A stretch of 64,000 nucleotides of DNA from positions 42,730 to 106,729 of the forward strand of contig NZ_AZRW02000003.1 in NCBI RefSeq assembly GCF_000512695.2. The letters are read 5' to 3'. Positions within the stretch are counted from its first letter, which is position 1. Every line of letters starts with the position of its first letter. Below, one piece after another: positions 1-9,908 of this stretch. Source of the stretch: Pseudomonas sp. QTF5. Its GTDB lineage: Bacteria; Pseudomonadota; Gammaproteobacteria; Pseudomonadales; Pseudomonadaceae. The notes beneath the pieces are model-generated. The model saw nothing but the letters and a program-made list of their open reading frames with translations. It made no database searches and was not told where the DNA came from. A program made the translations under genes and the position numbers.

Positions 1-1478
1 TCGACTGGAACATCAGCCCCGATGCGCTGCTGCAACTGGACGCCGAGTACCAGACCAAGGAACAGCGCTCTGCACCAGGCTATCAATTGCTCGGCGGTTC
101 CAGCCTGCCGCACCACGCCTCGCCAAAGAAACTGCTGGCACACCAGAGCGGTTCGAAGCCGGTCACCACTGATGCGTTGAACCTCAACGGTAATTTCGAA
201 TACCGCTTCAGCGACCAGTGGAAGGGCAGCCTCAGCGCCTCGCGCAGCCGGGTGGTGATCGATGACTACAGCTCGTTCGCCTGGGGCTGCTACGGCGCCG
301 CCAGTTGCGCCGACGCGGCAGTGCCAAATTACTTCAGCCCCGAGGGCGACTACGACATATACGATTTCCGCAGCCCCGACGATACCCGCCGCAACGATGA
401 GGTGCAGGCTGCCCTCAGCGGCCGCTTCGAAACCGGCGGACTGGATCACGAACTGAGCGTCGGGACTAGCGCGTTCCGCCGCGTGGTGGACAAACGCGAT
501 GCCATCAACCAGATGATCGGCAGTGCCAATATCAACAGCGAACCCGCCGATTTTGCTCGCTACGAAGGGCCGCTCAACGACTCCTATCGACACCTGGACA
601 GCCGTCAGTACGGGTTGCTCTTCAATGACCGGATCAGCTTCAACGAGCAATGGCAAACCGTGCTCGGCGGGCGCGAAGTGCGCCTGGATGAAGAAACCTT
701 CGACAGCCAGGGCGACACCACCCGACACACCCAGCGCTACGTGTTCCTGCCCCAGGCCGCGCTGATCTACAAGCCGGTGCAGAACCTGTCGCTGTACACC
801 CGCTACAGCAAGGGCCTGTCCCTGGGTGGCGAAGCGGCGTGGTTCACTACCAATGCCTTTGAAATTCTCGCGCCCACCGTATCGCGACAAATCGAGGCGG
901 GCATCAAATACGACTGGCAGCGCATCAGCCTGGCCGCGGCGCTGTTCCAGATTCGTCAGGCCTATCAGTATTCACGACCGAATGACGACGGCACGTTCAC
1001 GTTCACCCAACAGGGCGAACAGAAGAACACCGGGCTGGAGCTCTCGGCCAATGGCTGGGCCAGCCAGCGCCTGCAAATCGCCGCCAGTGTCGCGGCGATC
1101 CGCGCGCGGGTCACCGACAGCGGCACGCCGGCTTATGAAGGCCACCAGGCGATTAACGTACCGACCCTGCGCGCCAGTCTCTATGGCGACTATGCCCTGC
1201 CCTGGTTCGACGGCCTGGCGCTACTCGGCGGGATGCAATACAGCGGTAGCAAGTACGCCAACCGCCAGGGTGAAGTGCAGACCGGCGCCTATGCCATCTT
1301 CAACATCGGCAGCCGCTACAGCACACGGATCGACGGTTACGACACGGTATTCCGGCTGACCGTGGACAACCTGTTCGACAAACGCTACTGGCGTGATGCC
1401 GGTGAATACATGGGCGATGGCTACCTGTTCCAGGGCGCGCCACTGACTGCGCGACTGAGCGCCTCGATCAACTTCTGA
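1..1478 (+). CDS. TonB-dependent siderophore receptor, 3' part (5' end outside window)
   Basis: The reading frame is already open at the first bases and runs to a TGA, giving about 491 residues of C-terminal sequence. What is visible is beta-barrel only: alternating aromatic/polar strands, a TRYSKGLS segment, a TVDNLFDKRYW motif near the end, and a final strand closing in Phe (SASINF) as expected for BAM-inserted outer-membrane barrels. The plug domain and TonB box lie outside the window. Family knowledge: such receptors import ferric siderophores using TonB energy. The ligand cannot be read from the barrel. The internal TTG near base 87 is not a credible start, because homologous-looking barrel sequence continues upstream of it. 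Confidence 0.9.
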   Translation, partial: DWNISPDALLQLDAEYQTKEQRSAPGYQLLGGSSLPHHASPKKLLAHQSGSKPVTTDALNLNGNFEYRFSDQWKGSLSASRSRVVIDDYSSFAWGCYGAASCADAAVPNYFSPEGDYDIYDFRSPDDTRRNDEVQAALSGRFETGGLDHELSVGTSAFRRVVDKRDAINQMIGSANINSEPADFARYEGPLNDSYRHLDSRQYGLLFNDRISFNEQWQTVLGGREVRLDEETFDSQGDTTRHTQRYVFLPQAALIYKPVQNLSLYTRYSKGLSLGGEAAWFTTNAFEILAPTVSRQIEAGIKYDWQRISLAAALFQIRQAYQYSRPNDDGTFTFTQQGEQKNTGLELSANGWASQRLQIAASVAAIRARVTDSGTPAYEGHQAINVPTLRASLYGDYALPWFDGLALLGGMQYSGSKYANRQGEVQTGAYAIFNIGSRYSTRIDGYDTVFRLTVDNLFDKRYWRDAGEYMGDGYLFQGAPLTARLSASINF

Positions 1479-1515
1479 CCGTGCGCCCGATCGTTTCAGT
1501 TGAGGAGCCCAGACC

Positions 1516-1845
1516 CTAGCGCCGGGCCAACTCATGCCGGATGCATTGTTCGTAATACGTTTGCTTGATACCAGCAGGCTTGAGGCGAGAGGGACTGTTG
1601 TAGGTTTGTTCGGTAATCCCCATGGCCGTCATGCGCATCCACGGCCGGGGGAATTTTCGCGATTGCAGTTTCTTGCGTGCCCCGTAAAGCGTGAATCCGG
1701 AAAGCTTCGCCGCTTGCGCGTCTGCGGCTATGTCCGAGCCCCAACTGCAGACAAAACGACTGTTCTTGCTCAGGTCCTTTGCCTGAGCCTCAAACGAGAC
1801 CGCCGCCAGGACCAACGTTGCAGCCATCCATACCAAAGTCCGCAT
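1516..1845 (-). CDS. Small exported protein of unknown function
   Basis: A 109-residue protein with a clear Sec signal peptide (MRTLVWMAATLVLAAVSFEAQA, cleavage likely after AQA near residue 22). The mature part is about 87 residues, basic, with two cysteines that could form one disulfide, so a periplasmic location is expected. No family is recognised. It stands alone, convergent with the preceding receptor gene and divergent from the homospermidine synthase gene. The signal peptide is the main reason to think it is real; the ribosome-binding site is weak. Confidence 0.6.
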   Translation of the reverse strand: MRTLVWMAATLVLAAVSFEAQAKDLSKNSRFVCSWGSDIAADAQAAKLSGFTLYGARKKLQSRKFPRPWMRMTAMGITEQTYNSPSRLKPAGIKQTYYEQCIRHELARR

Positions 1846-1856
1846 ATCGCCAATGC

Positions 1857-2087
1857 CTAACCTTTTGAAAAGAAAGCGAGTTTGACAATGAAGCGGAGAT
1901 CGGGGGGCCAGCAGTTTGCCTCATTTTCATGAGGTTTTGTTGGTTCTCCATGAACCCAATAGGTCCACCGTGAAATGTGCGAAACTTTTTTGAGTTTTAA
2001 GTGAGCGTTGCAGTCTCTAGTTGAGAGCACCGTGGTTATCAACAGGTCATTTGCGGCGAGCGCGCGGTCAGGCGGTGGAGGCAATCG
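1857..2087. promoter_or_regulatory. Divergent intergenic region upstream of homospermidine synthase
   Basis: About 230 bases separate the small exported protein from the homospermidine synthase gene. The stretch is clearly more AT-rich than the flanking genes, as expected for promoters. A strong ribosome-binding site (GGTGGAGG) lies 6 bases before the synthase ATG. No regulator site could be recognised. Confidence 0.4.
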
Positions 2088-3512
2088 ATGTCAGACCTTG
2101 AGCATGTCATTCAGCCCTTTAATGCCAGGCTGGTGATGATCGGTTCTGGCTGTATCGGAAAAGGCGTACTCCCGCTGCTGTTGCGCCATCTTGAGCTTGA
2201 ACCGCAGCGACTGTTGATCCTCAGCCCTGATGAAGATGGACGCTTACTCGCGCAGGAATTCGGCGTCGCCCACCAAGCCGAGCAACTGGACCAGAGCAAT
2301 TACGAGGCGGTGCTGGACCCTCTTTTGAGCGCTGGCGATTTCTTGCTCAACCTATCGGTAGGGGTATCCAGCCTGTCCCTGATTCAGTTCGCCCAGCGTA
2401 AAGGCGTGCTGTATCTGGACACCTGTATCGAGCCGTGGGAAGGCGGTTATACCGACCCCGACAAATCCCTGTCCGAAAGATCCAACTATGCATTGAGGGA
2501 AGCGGCGCTTCAGCTTCGGGGTGAAAGTGGGCAAGGTCTGTCCACCGCCATGTTGACCCACGGTGCCAATCCGGGGCTGGTGTCTCACCTGCTCAAACAG
2601 GCGCTGGTCAACCTCGCTGAAGATTTGGGTGACACAACGCCCCTGCCCGCGACTCGCGAAGAATGGGCGCAACTGGCCAGCCGACTGAATATCCGCTGCA
2701 TCCACATCGCCGAACGCGACTCGCAGTATTCATCGCAACACAAAATCGCCGATGAGTTCGTCAACACCTGGTCCGTGGACGGTTTCATCAGTGAAGGCAG
2801 TCAACCGGCGGAGTTGGGTTGGGGCAGCCATGAGAAAGCGCTTCCCGAGGATGGCTATTACCACGCTTTCGGGTGCCAGGCCGGGATCTATCTGCAACGC
2901 CCCGGTGCCTCCACGCGGGTTCGTACCTGGACACCCTCGACGGGGCCAACCCATGGGCTGCTCGTGACCCACAACGAAGCCCTGTCGATTGCCGACTACC
3001 TGACCCTTGGTCAGGGAAGGCAGCCGACTTACCGGCCGACCGTCCACTACGCTTATCGGCCCTGTGATGATGCCTTGCTCTCGGTGCATGAACTCGCCGA
3101 GCGCAACTGGAAACCCCAGAGCTGCCAGCGCCTGCTCGATGACGAAATCCAGGGCGGCAGTGACGAACTCGGCGTGCTGCTGATGGGGCATGCCAGAAAC
3201 AGTTATTGGTATGGCTCGCGCTTATCGATCCACCAAGCCCGGGCACTTTGCCCCCATAACAGCGCCACCAGCCTGCAAGTGACAGCGGCAGTACTGGCCG
3301 GCGTGATCTGGGCGATACGCAATCCTCAACGCGGCATCGTCGAACCGGATGAATTGCCTTTCAAGGAGATTCTGCAGATCTGCATGCCCTATCTGGGCAA
3401 TGTAGAAGGCATTTATTCCGACTGGACGCCGCTTACCGGACGTCACTCACTGATGCCCGAGCCGACCGATGAATCCGATCCGTGGCAATTCGTGAACGTC
3501 AGAATCACCTGA
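2088..3512 (+). CDS. hss: Homospermidine synthase
   Basis: A 474-residue cytosolic enzyme of the saccharopine dehydrogenase-like/homospermidine synthase family, whose usual bacterial length is 470-480. The N-terminal Rossmann fold carries GSGCIGKG at residues 19-26 for NAD binding. It is followed by segments I recognise from the family (DTCIEPWEGGY, THGANPGLVSH). Known reaction: NAD-dependent transfer of an aminobutyl group from putrescine or spermidine to putrescine, giving sym-homospermidine. The start is supported by the GGTGGAGG ribosome-binding site. It is monocistronic here and convergent with the phosphoribosyltransferase gene. Confidence 0.93.
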   Translation: MSDLEHVIQPFNARLVMIGSGCIGKGVLPLLLRHLELEPQRLLILSPDEDGRLLAQEFGVAHQAEQLDQSNYEAVLDPLLSAGDFLLNLSVGVSSLSLIQFAQRKGVLYLDTCIEPWEGGYTDPDKSLSERSNYALREAALQLRGESGQGLSTAMLTHGANPGLVSHLLKQALVNLAEDLGDTTPLPATREEWAQLASRLNIRCIHIAERDSQYSSQHKIADEFVNTWSVDGFISEGSQPAELGWGSHEKALPEDGYYHAFGCQAGIYLQRPGASTRVRTWTPSTGPTHGLLVTHNEALSIADYLTLGQGRQPTYRPTVHYAYRPCDDALLSVHELAERNWKPQSCQRLLDDEIQGGSDELGVLLMGHARNSYWYGSRLSIHQARALCPHNSATSLQVTAAVLAGVIWAIRNPQRGIVEPDELPFKEILQICMPYLGNVEGIYSDWTPLTGRHSLMPEPTDESDPWQFVNVRIT

Positions 3513-3547
3513 AGGTCCGACGTGGCTACTCCACGCCAGGCAACGGC

Positions 3548-4252
3548 TCAAATACCGGAACCGTTCTGAAATGAGTCGCCCGAACCGGACTCTCTCTGCC
3601 AGGCCCGGTGCAGAAGATCGATGACTTCTTCGTCCGATGTCTGCGAAAAATCCGTGTACCAATGGCCGATCGAAATCAGCCAATCAGGGATCAGCGGGCA
3701 GATCAGCTCGTCCACTTCGTCGCGCAACCCCTCTGCCGTCTCCAGAGGTGCCACCGGCACGGCAACGACGATGCGAGACGGTGCTTGCAGGCGCACGGCC
3801 TGTATCGCGGCCATCATCGTGGCACCTGTCGCCAGGCCGTCATCGATCAGAATCACCACCTGATCCTTGAGCGCCAAAGGTGCGCGCGATGCCCGGTATA
3901 CCCGCTCGCGACGCAACAATTCCTGCGTTTCCTTTGTAACCACGCCATCGAGCGTGCGTTGATCAATACCGTTAGCCCGCAGCGCATCGTCATTGACGAT
4001 TTGTATGCCGCCGCTGGCAATCGCACCCATGGCGAACTCCTGATGGAATGGCACCCCCAGTTTGCGCACCAGCATCAGGTCCAGGCGAACCTCCAGGGCG
4101 GTGGCCACTTCATAGGCCACCGGAACGCCGCCACGGGGTAAGGCGAGGACGATGACATCGGCTCTTTTTGCGTATTTAAGCAATGGCTCCACCAGGCTTC
4201 GGCCGGCATCAACCCGGTCATGCAAAATGGTTTGCAATGAAGGACTAGTCAT
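3548..4252 (-). CDS. Phosphoribosyltransferase-domain protein
   Basis: A 234-residue protein of the type I phosphoribosyltransferase fold. The PRPP-binding loop VILIDDGLATGATM is at about residues 133-146, and an LPRGGVPVA segment lies near residue 38. Proteins of this subtype often sit beside stress or phosphate genes and their substrate is mostly undefined, so I do not name a purine or pyrimidine. The ATG was chosen because a good Shine-Dalgarno (GGGAGG) precedes it; the frame stays open about 100 bases further upstream without a better start. It follows the universal stress gene by about 80 bases on the same strand, suggesting one stress-related transcript. Confidence 0.85.
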   Translation of the reverse strand: MTSPSLQTILHDRVDAGRSLVEPLLKYAKRADVIVLALPRGGVPVAYEVATALEVRLDLMLVRKLGVPFHQEFAMGAIASGGIQIVNDDALRANGIDQRTLDGVVTKETQELLRRERVYRASRAPLALKDQVVILIDDGLATGATMMAAIQAVRLQAPSRIVVAVPVAPLETAEGLRDEVDELICPLIPDWLISIGHWYTDFSQTSDEEVIDLLHRAWQRESGSGDSFQNGSGI

Positions 4253-4332
4253 TTGAAAACCTCCCTGGGGCGGGGCCCCAAAAACGGGCGTTCGTTTGAC
4301 GGCGGCCATCATTCCAATAGGGACGTCCGCCC

Positions 4333-5220
4333 CTAGACCGCCAGAATGCTGCAAGGCACCTGATACAGAATATGTTCGGTCGTGCTGCCAAGCAGCCGCT
4401 CCAGACCACGGTATTGAGCTCTGCCCATCACGATCACATCCACTTGATGCTCATTGGTGAATTCGCTCAGTACCGAGACAGGGTTCCCCATGATGAAATG
4501 CCGACAGTCAGCGGTCACACCGAACCGAGCGGCCAACTGGAGAAAAGACTTTTCCAGGTCGCTGCGCAACTCCCGGGTAAGCTCCGCGAGCGTCAGACCG
4601 CCGTCCATATCCGCCAGAAAGGCTGCCGAAATGTCACACGCGTACAGCAGATGCAACTCGGCATTGCACTGCAGCGCCAGGCTGGAAGCCTGCAAGATGA
4701 TCCGGTCATTGAGTTCGCTGTTCGAAGGCTCGGTGTCTGACACGTCAACCGCGGCCACCACCTTCTGCGGCAAGGCATGGCATTCACCCCCCACCAGATA
4801 AACCGGGACCGGACAATGGCGCAACAAACGCCAATCCAGTGGTGTGAAGAACGCGCGCTTGAGCACGGGTTCATGCTGCACTTGCTTGATCAACAGATCA
4901 GGCTGCATTTGCGTGACGAGGTCAAGAATGTCCTGGCGCATGTTGTCGGCCCATGCGACTTCGCTTGTCACCTCGATCCCCCGGCCTTGCATCTTTACCG
5001 CCTGCTCATCAAGCCAATCGCGATGTTCCTGCAGGTAGCCCGCCCGAGCCATTTTTCGGTCGCCTTCTTCGAGCAGCGACAGAATGTCCAACGAGGGAAT
5101 CAGGCCGGCAATGTGCAAGCTCGCCCCGCTGGCCTTGGCGAGGGCAGCGCCATGGTTTATCGCAGGAGAATGGCGCAGCAGCGGGTTGATGATCAGTAAT
5201 AACCGTTGATACTGGCTCAT
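4333..5220 (-). CDS. Tandem universal stress protein (UspA family)
   Basis: A 295-residue cytoplasmic protein made of two Usp domains. The first half (residues 1 to about 145) is the more divergent. The second ends in the typical nucleotide-binding stretch (IVMGRAQYRGLERLLGSTTE) and a CSILAV terminal strand. Two-domain Usp proteins of about 290-320 residues are common in Pseudomonas and are usually induced by oxygen limitation or stress. The ATG giving MSQYQRLLLIINP is preferred over a start 17 codons upstream because TGGAG precedes it and Usp domains begin at this strand. Probably co-transcribed with the downstream phosphoribosyltransferase. Confidence 0.88.
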   Translation of the reverse strand: MSQYQRLLLIINPLLRHSPAINHGAALAKASGASLHIAGLIPSLDILSLLEEGDRKMARAGYLQEHRDWLDEQAVKMQGRGIEVTSEVAWADNMRQDILDLVTQMQPDLLIKQVQHEPVLKRAFFTPLDWRLLRHCPVPVYLVGGECHALPQKVVAAVDVSDTEPSNSELNDRIILQASSLALQCNAELHLLYACDISAAFLADMDGGLTLAELTRELRSDLEKSFLQLAARFGVTADCRHFIMGNPVSVLSEFTNEHQVDVIVMGRAQYRGLERLLGSTTEHILYQVPCSILAV

Positions 5221-5303
5221 GATCTGACTCCACACAGGATGATCCTCGACGCCGGCCCGAGAATCCAGCATCAGGCCCAGACTCCTCCCTTAAAGCCTCT
5301 TAA

Positions 5304-5867
<564 letters not shown>

Positions 5868-5871
5868 AACC

Positions 5872-5961
5872 TGTGGGAGCGGGCTTGCTCGCGAAAGCGG
5901 CGTGTCAGGCGACATCAATGTTGACTGTGCCACCGCCTTCGCGAGCAAGCCCGCTCCCACA
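5872..5961. repeat. REPIN (paired REP palindromes), copy 1
   Basis: Two inverted copies of the Pseudomonas REP motif, TGTGGGAGCGGGCTTGCTCG and its reverse complement, face each other across a roughly 40-base spacer containing GTGTCAGGCGACATCAA. The whole unit can fold into one long hairpin. It begins right after the dead aminotransferase. Confidence 0.9.
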
Positions 5962-6006
5962 TTGGGCCTGCGTCGATCACAACATTCCCGAACGACACTG
6001 AACGAG

Positions 6007-6092
6007 TGTGCGAGCCTGCTCGCGATAGCGGTGTGTCAGGCAACATCAATGTCGACTGTGCCACCGCCTTCGCGAGCAAGCCCGCTCCCACA
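6007..6092. repeat. REPIN, copy 2
   Basis: A second paired REP element 45 bases after the first, with the same spacer theme (GTGTCAGGCAACATCAATG). The left arm is degenerate (TGTGCGAGCCTGCTCGCGAT) while the right arm is intact, so this copy is older or less constrained. Confidence 0.85.
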
Positions 6093-6199
6093 GGTTCCGT
6101 GGTTGGCTGACAGCATTGGGTAATCGCCGGTTTGGTTTGTGACTCGGGTATTCGTCATCCAGTCCCAAGAACAAACAACTCCAACATGGCCCAAACAGC

Positions 6200-7423
6200 A
6201 TGCACCCGCAAAGACTGCCCCTGCACAACGAGTTGCACGCGCGCCCTTCTCTGTATTTCGACGAGCCCGCCCACGTTTTTCATCTGGCGTTTCTGGCCAA
6301 TGACGGGCAATGCGACACCTTGCTGAGTCGCTGCTGCCCCGGCCCCGTCGACCCGGATGCGGCACAGGGCATTACCGAGTTGGAGGGCCATGCCTTGAAG
6401 TGGGAACGGCACGCGGAGTTCCTGACGCTGACGCTGGTGGTGCCCTCCTCCAGTCACGAGCCATGCTGGAGCCCGCCCCCCAAAGCCTTGATGGAGCGGG
6501 TCGAGCCCTTCATGCAGCATGTGATCAACGCGGTGCAGATTGTGGTCCGCACCGACGCGTCCTTTTCCGGCGACCTGTCAGTTTATGGATTCAAAGACCC
6601 TTGCGGCTCTTGCATCGGCGGTGGCGATGCGACGGTCTGGAGCGATTTTCGCTTGAGCGCCGACGGCACCAACCGTTTCCTGTTCGTTAACAAGCGCCTG
6701 AATGCGTATCGCCAGGGACGGATGATCCGCCGCCTGCTGGAAATCGAAACCTACCGAATGATGGCTTCGCTTTCACTCCTCACCGCGAAAGCCTTGAGCA
6801 CTCAACTCAACGTCTTCGACAAGACCCTGGTAAACCTTTCGGAACGTAACGCCGGCCCCGATACCGGAAATGCGAAAGCGTTGCTGACCGACATCGCCAA
6901 CCTGTCGGCGCAAGTGGTCAGCAGCAGCGCAAAAACCCGACACCGCTTCAGCGCCACCCAGGCCTATGCACAACTGGTTTTCGAACGTTTTGGCGAACTG
7001 CGCGAAAGCCACGTGGGTGATTGCCAGCGACTGGGTATCTTCATCGAAAGACGCTTCAAACCCACGGTCAGATACTGCGCGGTCACCGAACAACGCCTGG
7101 AGCAACTGGCCGAAAGCGTGGCCAACCTCGGGGACTTGTTGCAGGCCCGTGTCCAGGTGGAAATGGAAGAGCAGAACTCGGAAATCCTGAAGAGCCTGAA
7201 CGCCCGCGCCGATACTCAAATCAAAATCCAGCGCGCGGTCGAAGGCTTGTCGATTATCGCCATCACCTATTACTTGTTGAGCCTGTTCAAGCTGTTCTAC
7301 TCGGGACTGCATGTCATGGGCGCGGACATTTCCGCGAGAGACGCCATGCTGGCCATGACCCCGCTCGCGCTCTGCGTCCTGCTGTTTATTTTGATCAGAA
7401 TCAGGAAAGCCAAAGAACATTGA
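6200..7423 (+). CDS. DUF3422 family membrane-anchored protein
   Basis: A 407-residue protein with the family hallmark HNELHARP at residues 9-16. The central part is a long, mostly helical cytoplasmic region with likely coiled coil (about 230-345). Two C-terminal hydrophobic segments (about 349-370 and 383-402) end in a basic tail IRIRKAKEH, placing it in the inner membrane. The family is widespread in Proteobacteria and its function is not known. No strong ribosome-binding site was seen before this ATG, but the hallmark lies directly after it. It stands alone, convergent with a TonB receptor gene. Confidence 0.85.
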   Translation: MHPQRLPLHNELHARPSLYFDEPAHVFHLAFLANDGQCDTLLSRCCPGPVDPDAAQGITELEGHALKWERHAEFLTLTLVVPSSSHEPCWSPPPKALMERVEPFMQHVINAVQIVVRTDASFSGDLSVYGFKDPCGSCIGGGDATVWSDFRLSADGTNRFLFVNKRLNAYRQGRMIRRLLEIETYRMMASLSLLTAKALSTQLNVFDKTLVNLSERNAGPDTGNAKALLTDIANLSAQVVSSSAKTRHRFSATQAYAQLVFERFGELRESHVGDCQRLGIFIERRFKPTVRYCAVTEQRLEQLAESVANLGDLLQARVQVEMEEQNSEILKSLNARADTQIKIQRAVEGLSIIAITYYLLSLFKLFYSGLHVMGADISARDAMLAMTPLALCVLLFILIRIRKAKEH

Positions 7424-7440
7424 CCTAACGTAAGCATGAC

Positions 7441-7483
7441 CGCTGCCCCGCTCCACTCGCTACATGGGCAGAACGGGGCAGCG
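7441..7483. terminator. Likely bidirectional terminator hairpin
   Basis: Between the convergent DUF3422 and TonB receptor genes lies a perfect 10-bp inverted repeat, CGCTGCCCCG and CGGGGCAGCG, with a 23-base loop. No clear T-run follows on either strand, so termination is inferred from position and stem strength. Confidence 0.5.
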
Positions 7484-7499
7484 CGTCAAGGCAGTGCGA

Positions 7500-9587
7500 T
7501 CAGAATGTCACACTGGCGCTGAGGCGTGCCGTGCGCGGCTCGCCGACATTGACCGCCAGTTGGCTGCCGGTGGAGGACGGGTAGTACTGTTTGTCGAACA
7601 GGTTGTCGACGTTGAATTGCAGCGAAGTCTTGTACCCGAACAGCGGCGACTCCCAGCGCACGAAGGCATCGGCCACGGTGTAGCTGCTCAGCCAGAAATC
7701 GTTGGTGTTGTTGGCGGCGCGCTCGCCGACGTAACGTGCACCGCCACCGGTGTGCCAGGCCCCGAACTCCGTGGGGACGTTCAGGTGATGCGTGAGGTAC
7801 AGGCTCGCGGTGTGCTTCGGCGCATTGGCGAGGCGATGACCTTCGTCATCCGGGTCGTCGAGGATTTCCGTGTGGGTGTAAGCGTAGGTGCCGATCAGGT
7901 CCCAGCGCTCGGCCACACGCCCGGTGATGTCCAGTTCCAGGCCCTGTGAGCCGACCTTGCCCGCCGCCTCCGAGAGGCTGTCGCCATTGACCGTCGAGGT
8001 GGTCACGACGTTCTCCTTGACGATGTCGAACAACGCCAGGTTGATGTTCAGCCCCGGCAGCGGGTCGTACTTGGCGCCGACCTCATAGCTGCGGCCCTCC
8101 TCCGGATCGAAGGTGTGGCCGGCATCGTCGACATCGGTATTGGGCTTGAATGAACGGCTGTAGTTGCCGTACAGCGACAAGGTCTCGGTGGCTTTGTAGA
8201 CCAGGCCCAAAAACGGCACGAAGGCATCGCCGTTATCGTCACGGTTGACCTTGTAGCTGCTGCCGCGCCCCTGATCGCCGTACTGATCGTAATGCTGCTG
8301 GCGACCGCCGAGGACCAGGATCCAGCGGTCGTCGAGGTGCCAGTTATCCTTGAAGTACACGGAGCTGGAGGTCAGTTGATTGCTCAGGTCGCTGTCTTTA
8401 GCGCTGACGAGGCTGGGCTCGGCCAGACGACCATAAACCGGCGACGTGATGTCGAAGCCTGACCGCGCGGCATTACGGTAGGTTTTGCCACGGAATTGGT
8501 CAGACACTTCAGTGTCCGCACCCACCAGCAAATCGTGGCGCTGGCCGAACAGTTCCTGCTGGCCGATGAAGTCCCAGCTGGCGTAGCGAGTTTCATCGTC
8601 GTAGTGAGCGCCGTTGGCGGCACGTCGCAGATTGTTGCCAGTCAACGAACTCGGCTGGGCAATCGAGAGGCTGTAGCGGTCGTTGTTCCAGCCGTAGGTG
8701 ACGCGGGTTTTCCAATCGTCACTCAGCTGATACTCGAAACGCGCGTTGGCCGTTTCACGGATGCCGACACTTTTGGCCCACTTTTCATCGAGGCGCTTGT
8801 CGTAGTCGATGTCCGCCGGATGACCGTTGGTGAACACGGTGCCGCGGTCAAATGGCTTGGCGTATTCGTTGTATTCATAGCTCAGCGTCAGGCTGGCACG
8901 GTCGCCGGACCAGGTCAGCGATGGCGCGACCAGGGTGCTCTCATTCACGCCGTAGTTGCGCCAGTAATCTTCATGGCGGCGTTCGGCAATCAGCCGATAG
9001 GCCAGGCCCGTATCTCCCAGCGGCCCGGTGGTGTCCACGGCCAGGGTGCCGCCGCCTTCGCTATAGGCCGAGCCGCTCAGGGTGGCGCTCTGGGTGTACT
9101 CAGGCTTCTTGCTGATCACGTTGATCAATCCGCCGGGCTCCAACGCGCCATACAACATCGAAGCAGGCCCTTTGAGCACTTCGATACGCTCTGTCGTGGC
9201 GCTGAAGTTGCGCCCCAGATTGGAACGCACGCCATCGCGCAGGATCGAGCCGTCATCGTTGGTGCCGAAACCGCGCTTGACCAGCGAGTCTCGCGAGCCG
9301 CCCAAGGTATTGCCCTGACTGACGCCGCTGACAAACTTCATGGCGTCGTCCAGCGAGCGCACCTGATAGTCGGCCAGGGTTTGCTGGGTGACAACATTGA
9401 CCGATTGCGCCTCTTCCTTGATCGGCACATTACTTTTACTCGCCGTGCTGGCTTGGGAGGTGGTGTAGCTTGTGTCTTGGCTGACGCGGCTCGCCTGGAT
9501 ATCCGTGGTCGGCAGTTCGATGGGTTCCTGTGCCCATAATGGACCGGCAAACATGACGCAGGACAGGGTTGGCAACGCGTGTTTCAT
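7500..9587 (-). CDS. TonB-dependent siderophore receptor
   Basis: A 695-residue outer-membrane receptor. The signal peptide ends at LWAQ near residue 20. The plug domain contains SVNVVTQQTLADYQ and ERIEVLKGPASMLYGA, and the barrel ends SASVTF with a terminal Phe. No N-terminal secretin/TonB signalling domain precedes the plug, so it is a simple transporter rather than a FecA/FpvA-type transducer. Family role: uptake of a ferric siderophore; the ligand is not determinable. The ATG of MKHALP is preferred over a TTG 13 codons upstream, because a Fur-like box lies about 60 bases before it and the TTG would leave almost no leader. Neither start has a strong Shine-Dalgarno. Confidence 0.9.
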   Translation of the reverse strand: MKHALPTLSCVMFAGPLWAQEPIELPTTDIQASRVSQDTSYTTSQASTASKSNVPIKEEAQSVNVVTQQTLADYQVRSLDDAMKFVSGVSQGNTLGGSRDSLVKRGFGTNDDGSILRDGVRSNLGRNFSATTERIEVLKGPASMLYGALEPGGLINVISKKPEYTQSATLSGSAYSEGGGTLAVDTTGPLGDTGLAYRLIAERRHEDYWRNYGVNESTLVAPSLTWSGDRASLTLSYEYNEYAKPFDRGTVFTNGHPADIDYDKRLDEKWAKSVGIRETANARFEYQLSDDWKTRVTYGWNNDRYSLSIAQPSSLTGNNLRRAANGAHYDDETRYASWDFIGQQELFGQRHDLLVGADTEVSDQFRGKTYRNAARSGFDITSPVYGRLAEPSLVSAKDSDLSNQLTSSSVYFKDNWHLDDRWILVLGGRQQHYDQYGDQGRGSSYKVNRDDNGDAFVPFLGLVYKATETLSLYGNYSRSFKPNTDVDDAGHTFDPEEGRSYEVGAKYDPLPGLNINLALFDIVKENVVTTSTVNGDSLSEAAGKVGSQGLELDITGRVAERWDLIGTYAYTHTEILDDPDDEGHRLANAPKHTASLYLTHHLNVPTEFGAWHTGGGARYVGERAANNTNDFWLSSYTVADAFVRWESPLFGYKTSLQFNVDNLFDKQYYPSSTGSQLAVNVGEPRTARLSASVTF

Positions 9588-9649
9588 GAAGACTTTGCGG
9601 CGGGCAAAGGGATGGGGATGGCTCAAAACGTCGCACTCAATGAGTTAGC

Positions 9650-9668
9650 AATAATGATTCTCATTGTA
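9650..9668 (-). promoter_or_regulatory. Fur box upstream of TonB receptor
   Basis: AATAATGATTCTCATTGTA matches the classical 19-base Fur consensus at 14 positions by my count. It sits about 60 bases upstream of the receptor ATG, where a repressor would cover the promoter. Iron repression of this receptor is therefore expected. Confidence 0.75.
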
Positions 9669-9908
9669 TGATGCGACGTATTTCCAGTAAATACCCTCAG
9701 TATTATTAACTAACGAGTTATTAATCTGCCGCATAGATGACGGTTTGGGCGCTGTCTGCCGCTGCGGGCTGTCGAGTGAAGCAGGTGTCGCCTTCATCAC
9801 CTGTGGGAGGATGTGCCCCACCTCAAGTCTGCGTAGAATGCCGATAGATTCATCAACTCAATGGTGACTTGTGGCGCCCTTCTACGTTCAATGCCTGAAC
9901 TATCAACC

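Noticed and set aside
3513..3547. Small hairpin CGTGG-CTACT-CCACG between convergent genes
   Set aside because: The 5-bp stem without a T-tract is too weak to call as a terminator.
8496..9539. Long open frame opposite the TonB receptor
   Set aside because: Antisense shadow without a ribosome-binding site or recognisable fold; the receptor on the other strand is complete.
9793..9830. GTGGGAGGATGTGCCCCAC, resembling a REP arm
   Set aside because: It lacks the GCTTGCTCGC core shared by the other repeats in the window; may be chance.
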